From: SZUA-36 sp963759155
GTDB taxonomy: Bacteria > Pseudomonadota > Gammaproteobacteria > Xanthomonadales > SZUA-36
Reading direction: 5' to 3'
DNA length: 64,000 nt
Assembly: GCA_963759155.1 (NCBI GenBank)
Contig: CAVWXX010000015.1
Span: 186,001 to 250,000 of the forward strand
In this document: piece by piece, positions 61,713 through 64,000 of the stretch
Layout of the letters: each line of letters opens with the position of its first letter
Numbering within the stretch: the stretch's first letter is position 1
Program-made: the position numbers and the translations under genes
The notes under the pieces: model-generated
The model's database searches: none
Told to the model about the DNA's origin: nothing
Seen by the model: the letters and a program-made list of their open reading frames with translations, nothing else

Positions 61713-62977
61713 GAGACTGTCTCCATTAAATTATTTATTGTTTTGGCCAGTGCTCCCACATCCTCACATGGAACCTCTGCCTGTGCTGATGTAAACAGGC
61801 GGAATGGATGTGCTTTGTCACTGATGTCTTTCAGGTCATTATGCACTACGGCATCCACTTTCGAATGATCGAATTGTTTTTTGACCGCTGAAACTCGTTG
61901 TTGCAGGTCTTCAGTATCGGTCAGTTTGAATCCGATGATATGTACCTTCGGATTCTTTGACCAGGCTCTGATACGGTCCAGCAGCTTTGGATTGGGTATC
62001 AGTCGTAATAGTATTTCCGAATCGGATGACAATTTTCCCGACGGGCTTTCCTGCAGACCTCCCTCCTCTGTCTGAACGGACGCCACGCTGAAATCGCTGA
62101 CGGCGGCAGCATGAATAACCACGTCATATTCATTCGCAACCAGCAGACTTTCCAATCGCGAGGCCAGATCATCATAACTGCGGAACCGCGACATCGCACA
62201 AGGCAGATCAGGTGTCATCGCGCTGTCAGCACCCAACCAGGTCACCTCGTGTCCGGCGCCACTTAGCTCATCAGCCAGACGCGACGCCGTGCCACCACTA
62301 CTCATATTGCCAATATAACGCACCGAATCAATGGACTCACGGGTGCCGCCTGCCGTGATCAGGATACGTTGAGCAGACACTTTACGGTCAACAGCCAGCA
62401 ATCGCTCCACTGTCTGCAAAATTTCCCGTGGCTCGAGCATACGACCCTCACCCTGCTCACCACAGGCGAGCTCACCGGCAGCCACCGGCAAAACGTGGAT
62501 ACCCCATTGCTTAAGGCGGGCTATGCTTTCCTGTGTTGCCGGGTAACGCCACATACGGGTATTCATGGCCGGTACGATGAACATGGGCTTGCCCTGTCCA
62601 TAGGCAGCCTGCCACAGTGTTGTCACCGCATCATCTGCGATACCGGTCGCCAGCTTATTGATCAGGTTTGATGTAGCTGGTGCCACAATGATGATATCGG
62701 CCCACTTGCCAAGCGAAATATGCTCCATGGCCCGGTCCGGCGCAAAGACATTATCAAACACCATCTCGGCGCCAAGACCCTGCAAAGTGGCAGGGCCGAC
62801 AAACTCAGCGACGCTGCGGGTGCAGGCAACCCGTACCCGGTGACCCAGTTTTGACCATTCGGAGATCAGTGATGATGCCTTGGCGCAGGCGATCGAGCCG
62901 GACATCAACAAAAGGATATTAGCGCTTTTACCGCTGAGTTCTTCCGGAAGGCTTCCGGTTGTTTCAGATTTCAACAT
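61709..62977 (-). CDS. coaBC: Phosphopantothenoylcysteine synthetase/decarboxylase
   Basis: CoaBC couples cysteine to 4'-phosphopantothenate with CTP, then decarboxylates the product. The N-terminal FMN decarboxylase domain (about 18-190) has LLMSGSIACAKA, the VAPATSNLINKLATGIADD block, VPAMNTRMW, and the CGEQGEGRM catalytic Cys. The C-terminal synthetase domain (about 205-422) carries ILITAGGTRESIDSVRYIGNMSSGGTASRLA and HIIGFKLTDT. The length is near normal. It overlaps panC by 14 bp upstream and coaX downstream. Confidence 0.97.
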   Translation of the reverse strand: MLKSETTGSLPEELSGKSANILLLMSGSIACAKASSLISEWSKLGHRVRVACTRSVAEFVGPATLQGLGAEMVFDNVFAPDRAMEHISLGKWADIIIVAPATSNLINKLATGIADDAVTTLWQAAYGQGKPMFIVPAMNTRMWRYPATQESIARLKQWGIHVLPVAAGELACGEQGEGRMLEPREILQTVERLLAVDRKVSAQRILITAGGTRESIDSVRYIGNMSSGGTASRLADELSGAGHEVTWLGADSAMTPDLPCAMSRFRSYDDLASRLESLLVANEYDVVIHAAAVSDFSVASVQTEEGGLQESPSGKLSSDSEILLRLIPNPKLLDRIRAWSKNPKVHIIGFKLTDTEDLQQRVSAVKKQFDHSKVDAVVHNDLKDISDKAHPFRLFTSAQAEVPCEDVGALAKTINNLMETVS

Positions 62978-63719
62978 TATCGATCAACCTTGTACTGCCC
63001 AGTCGTGCGGCCGCCAGTCGCCGGTTGGCAATGTCTTCGACATAATCAACATCAAAGCCCTTACCCGCCAGTGTCTGCCGGGCCTCCGCTGCGCTGCTGC
63101 TGTGTTTCAAGGCGGCAAACAAGGCCGCGGCCTTTGCCCGGTCGGTTGCACCCAGGTGCTGGTTACGTGAACTCATGGCCAGGCCATCCGCCTCACGCAT
63201 GGTTTCACAGGCAACGATATTCACCGGCATGAAGAACGCGCTGACCATGTCACGGATCAGTTGCAGCTGTTGATAGTCCTTCTCACCGAAATAAGCATTA
63301 TCGGGACGTACCAGGTTCAAAAGACGCATGACCACGGTGAGTACGCCATCAAAGTGACCCGGCCGGTGGGCGCCGCACAGTTTCCGGCTGAACTCACTCT
63401 CGGTGACCTTGAATCGATAATCGTCCTTGTAGATTTGTGCCTGGTCCGGAAACAACACGACATCGACTCCGGCACGTTCAAGCTGCTGCAAGTCTGAACC
63501 TGAGTCTGCTGGATACCTTTCGAAGTCGTTTTTGTCATCAAACTGTGTGGGGTTGATGAACACGCTGACAACCGTTAAAGCGTCCTGTTGTTTGCTTGCT
63601 TTCACCAACGACAAATGCCCTTCGTGTAAGGCGCCCATGGTCGGCACAAACCCCAGGGTGGTTTCTTTAAGCGTATGCCGGTAGTTTTGCCAATCGGTAA
63701 TGGATGTAAATACTTTCAT
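62964..63719 (-). CDS. panC: Pantothenate synthetase, short form
   Basis: PanC joins pantoate and beta-alanine with ATP. FVPTMGALHEGHLSLV (ATP-site HIGH-like), NPTQFDDKNDFERYP, CGAHRPGHFDGVLTVV, FGEKDYQQLQLI and MSSRNQHLG are intact. The 251 residues are about 30 fewer than the usual 280. The shortage lies in the C-terminal lid domain, where the stretch before the final AARLGSTRLIDNVEI is compressed. The reading frame is continuous, so this looks like a genuine compact variant. It lies 2 bp after panB. Confidence 0.96.
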   Translation of the reverse strand: MKVFTSITDWQNYRHTLKETTLGFVPTMGALHEGHLSLVKASKQQDALTVVSVFINPTQFDDKNDFERYPADSGSDLQQLERAGVDVVLFPDQAQIYKDDYRFKVTESEFSRKLCGAHRPGHFDGVLTVVMRLLNLVRPDNAYFGEKDYQQLQLIRDMVSAFFMPVNIVACETMREADGLAMSSRNQHLGATDRAKAAALFAALKHSSSAAEARQTLAGKGFDVDYVEDIANRRLAAARLGSTRLIDNVEI

Positions 63720-63721
63720 TG

Positions 63722-64000
63722 CTAATAACTCTCTTCAGCAGCCGGAAACTGACCGTTCTTTACATCGCTGGCATAAGCGTTGAAAGCGTCCTGCCACAAG
63801 CGTTTGCCATCCAGGTATTTGCGCACGAACTTTGGCTTGAAATCACTGGATAAACCCAGCAGATCCTGCATCACCAAAACCTGTCCATCGGTGTGCGCGC
63901 CGGCACCTATGCCAATGGTAGGAATGGTCAGCATTTCTGTGATTTCTGCTGCCAGTGCTTCAGGAACGCATTCAAGCACGAGCGCAAAACAGCCGGCCTG
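63722..64000 (-). CDS. panB: 3-methyl-2-oxobutanoate hydroxymethyltransferase, C-terminal part
   Basis: PanB transfers a hydroxymethyl group from methylene-tetrahydrofolate to ketoisovalerate, the first step to pantothenate. Only the last 92 codons are inside the window; the gene begins beyond the right edge. The visible LVLECVPEALAAEITEMLTIPTIGIGAG with the catalytic Glu, and VLVMQDLLGLSSDFKPKFVRKY, are diagnostic. It leads directly into panC. Confidence 0.97.
   Translation of the reverse strand, partial: QAGCFALVLECVPEALAAEITEMLTIPTIGIGAGAHTDGQVLVMQDLLGLSSDFKPKFVRKYLDGKRLWQDAFNAYASDVKNGQFPAAEESY

Noticed and set aside
62964..63719. Frameshift in panC
   Set aside because: The frame is continuous and ends with the normal TRLIDN motif, so the short length is an internal compression, not a break.

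Overview
The window looks like the core chromosome of a free-living, probably marine, gammaproteobacterium with moderate GC (judged by eye, a little above half). The clearest lineage signal is one collinear minus-strand block, rpoE-rseA-rseB-rseC-mucD / lepA-lepB-DUF4845-rnc-era-recO-pdxJ. It has the same order as the algU-mucABCD and lepA-lepB-rnc-era-recO-pdxJ blocks of Pseudomonas. Also consistent are MetH, FadH, a large NAD-dependent glutamate dehydrogenase, NhaA, a sodium:solute symporter, type III pantothenate kinase and an ImuB-like protein. No rRNA, tRNA, CRISPR array, prophage or insertion sequence was recognised.

Layout. 1-5.95 kb (minus): guaB-guaA, followed without a break by a zinc-ribbon/tandem-methyltransferase protein and a 2-oxoglutarate/Fe(II) oxygenase that runs off the left edge. 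6.0-7.8 kb: a lipoprotein-like amidohydrolase. 7.8-9.15 kb (plus): xseA, broken by one extra A. 9.15-9.9 kb: a gene-free mosaic of tandem and palindromic repeats. 9.9-13.3 kb (plus): a VWA lipoprotein, an ECF sigma factor and a membrane protein that is probably its anti-sigma. 13.3-16.7 kb: yigZ, a saccharopine-dehydrogenase-like oxidoreductase, a winged-helix regulator and nhaA. 16.7-22.5 kb (minus): rlmD-nagZ-hpt-MTA/MTI phosphorylase-fadH. 22.5-33.3 kb (minus): the envelope-stress and housekeeping block. 33.5-38.4 kb: ALDH7, pyrD, murB and, opposite, glutaryl-CoA dehydrogenase. 38.4-46.8 kb (minus): NAD-glutamate dehydrogenase, NAD kinase, a 5'-nucleotidase and an OprD-like porin. 46.9-51.6 kb (plus): an ArsR-methyltransferase fusion regulator and metH. 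51.6-54.5 kb: a YaiL-like protein, an FKBP isomerase and a sodium symporter. 54.7-58.6 kb (plus): a tandem universal stress protein, then a small membrane protein, a YtrA-type GntR regulator and a two-gene ABC transporter behind a promoter/operator, closed by a strong terminator. 58.8-60.9 kb: an orphan imuB and a DUF502 membrane protein. 60.9-64 kb (minus): panB(partial)-panC-coaBC-coaX.

Several clusters are metabolically coherent. Methylthioinosine phosphorylase (if that is its substrate) would release hypoxanthine for the adjacent hpt, whose products are IMP and GMP; guaB and guaA make GMP from IMP elsewhere in the window. panB-panC-coaBC-coaX covers pantoate to 4'-phosphopantetheine. ALDH7 and glutaryl-CoA dehydrogenase both fit lysine/aminoadipate/glutarate catabolism. 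NAD kinase is translationally coupled to an NAD-dependent dehydrogenase. The ArsR-methyltransferase protein is placed to control metH.

The least explained parts are the guaBA-linked methyltransferase/oxygenase pair, the repeat mosaic at 9.2-9.8 kb, the xseA frameshift, the imuB gene without imuA/dnaE2 or a standard SOS box, and the small-protein/GntR/ABC operon. Everything here comes from reading the sequence; no database search was run.
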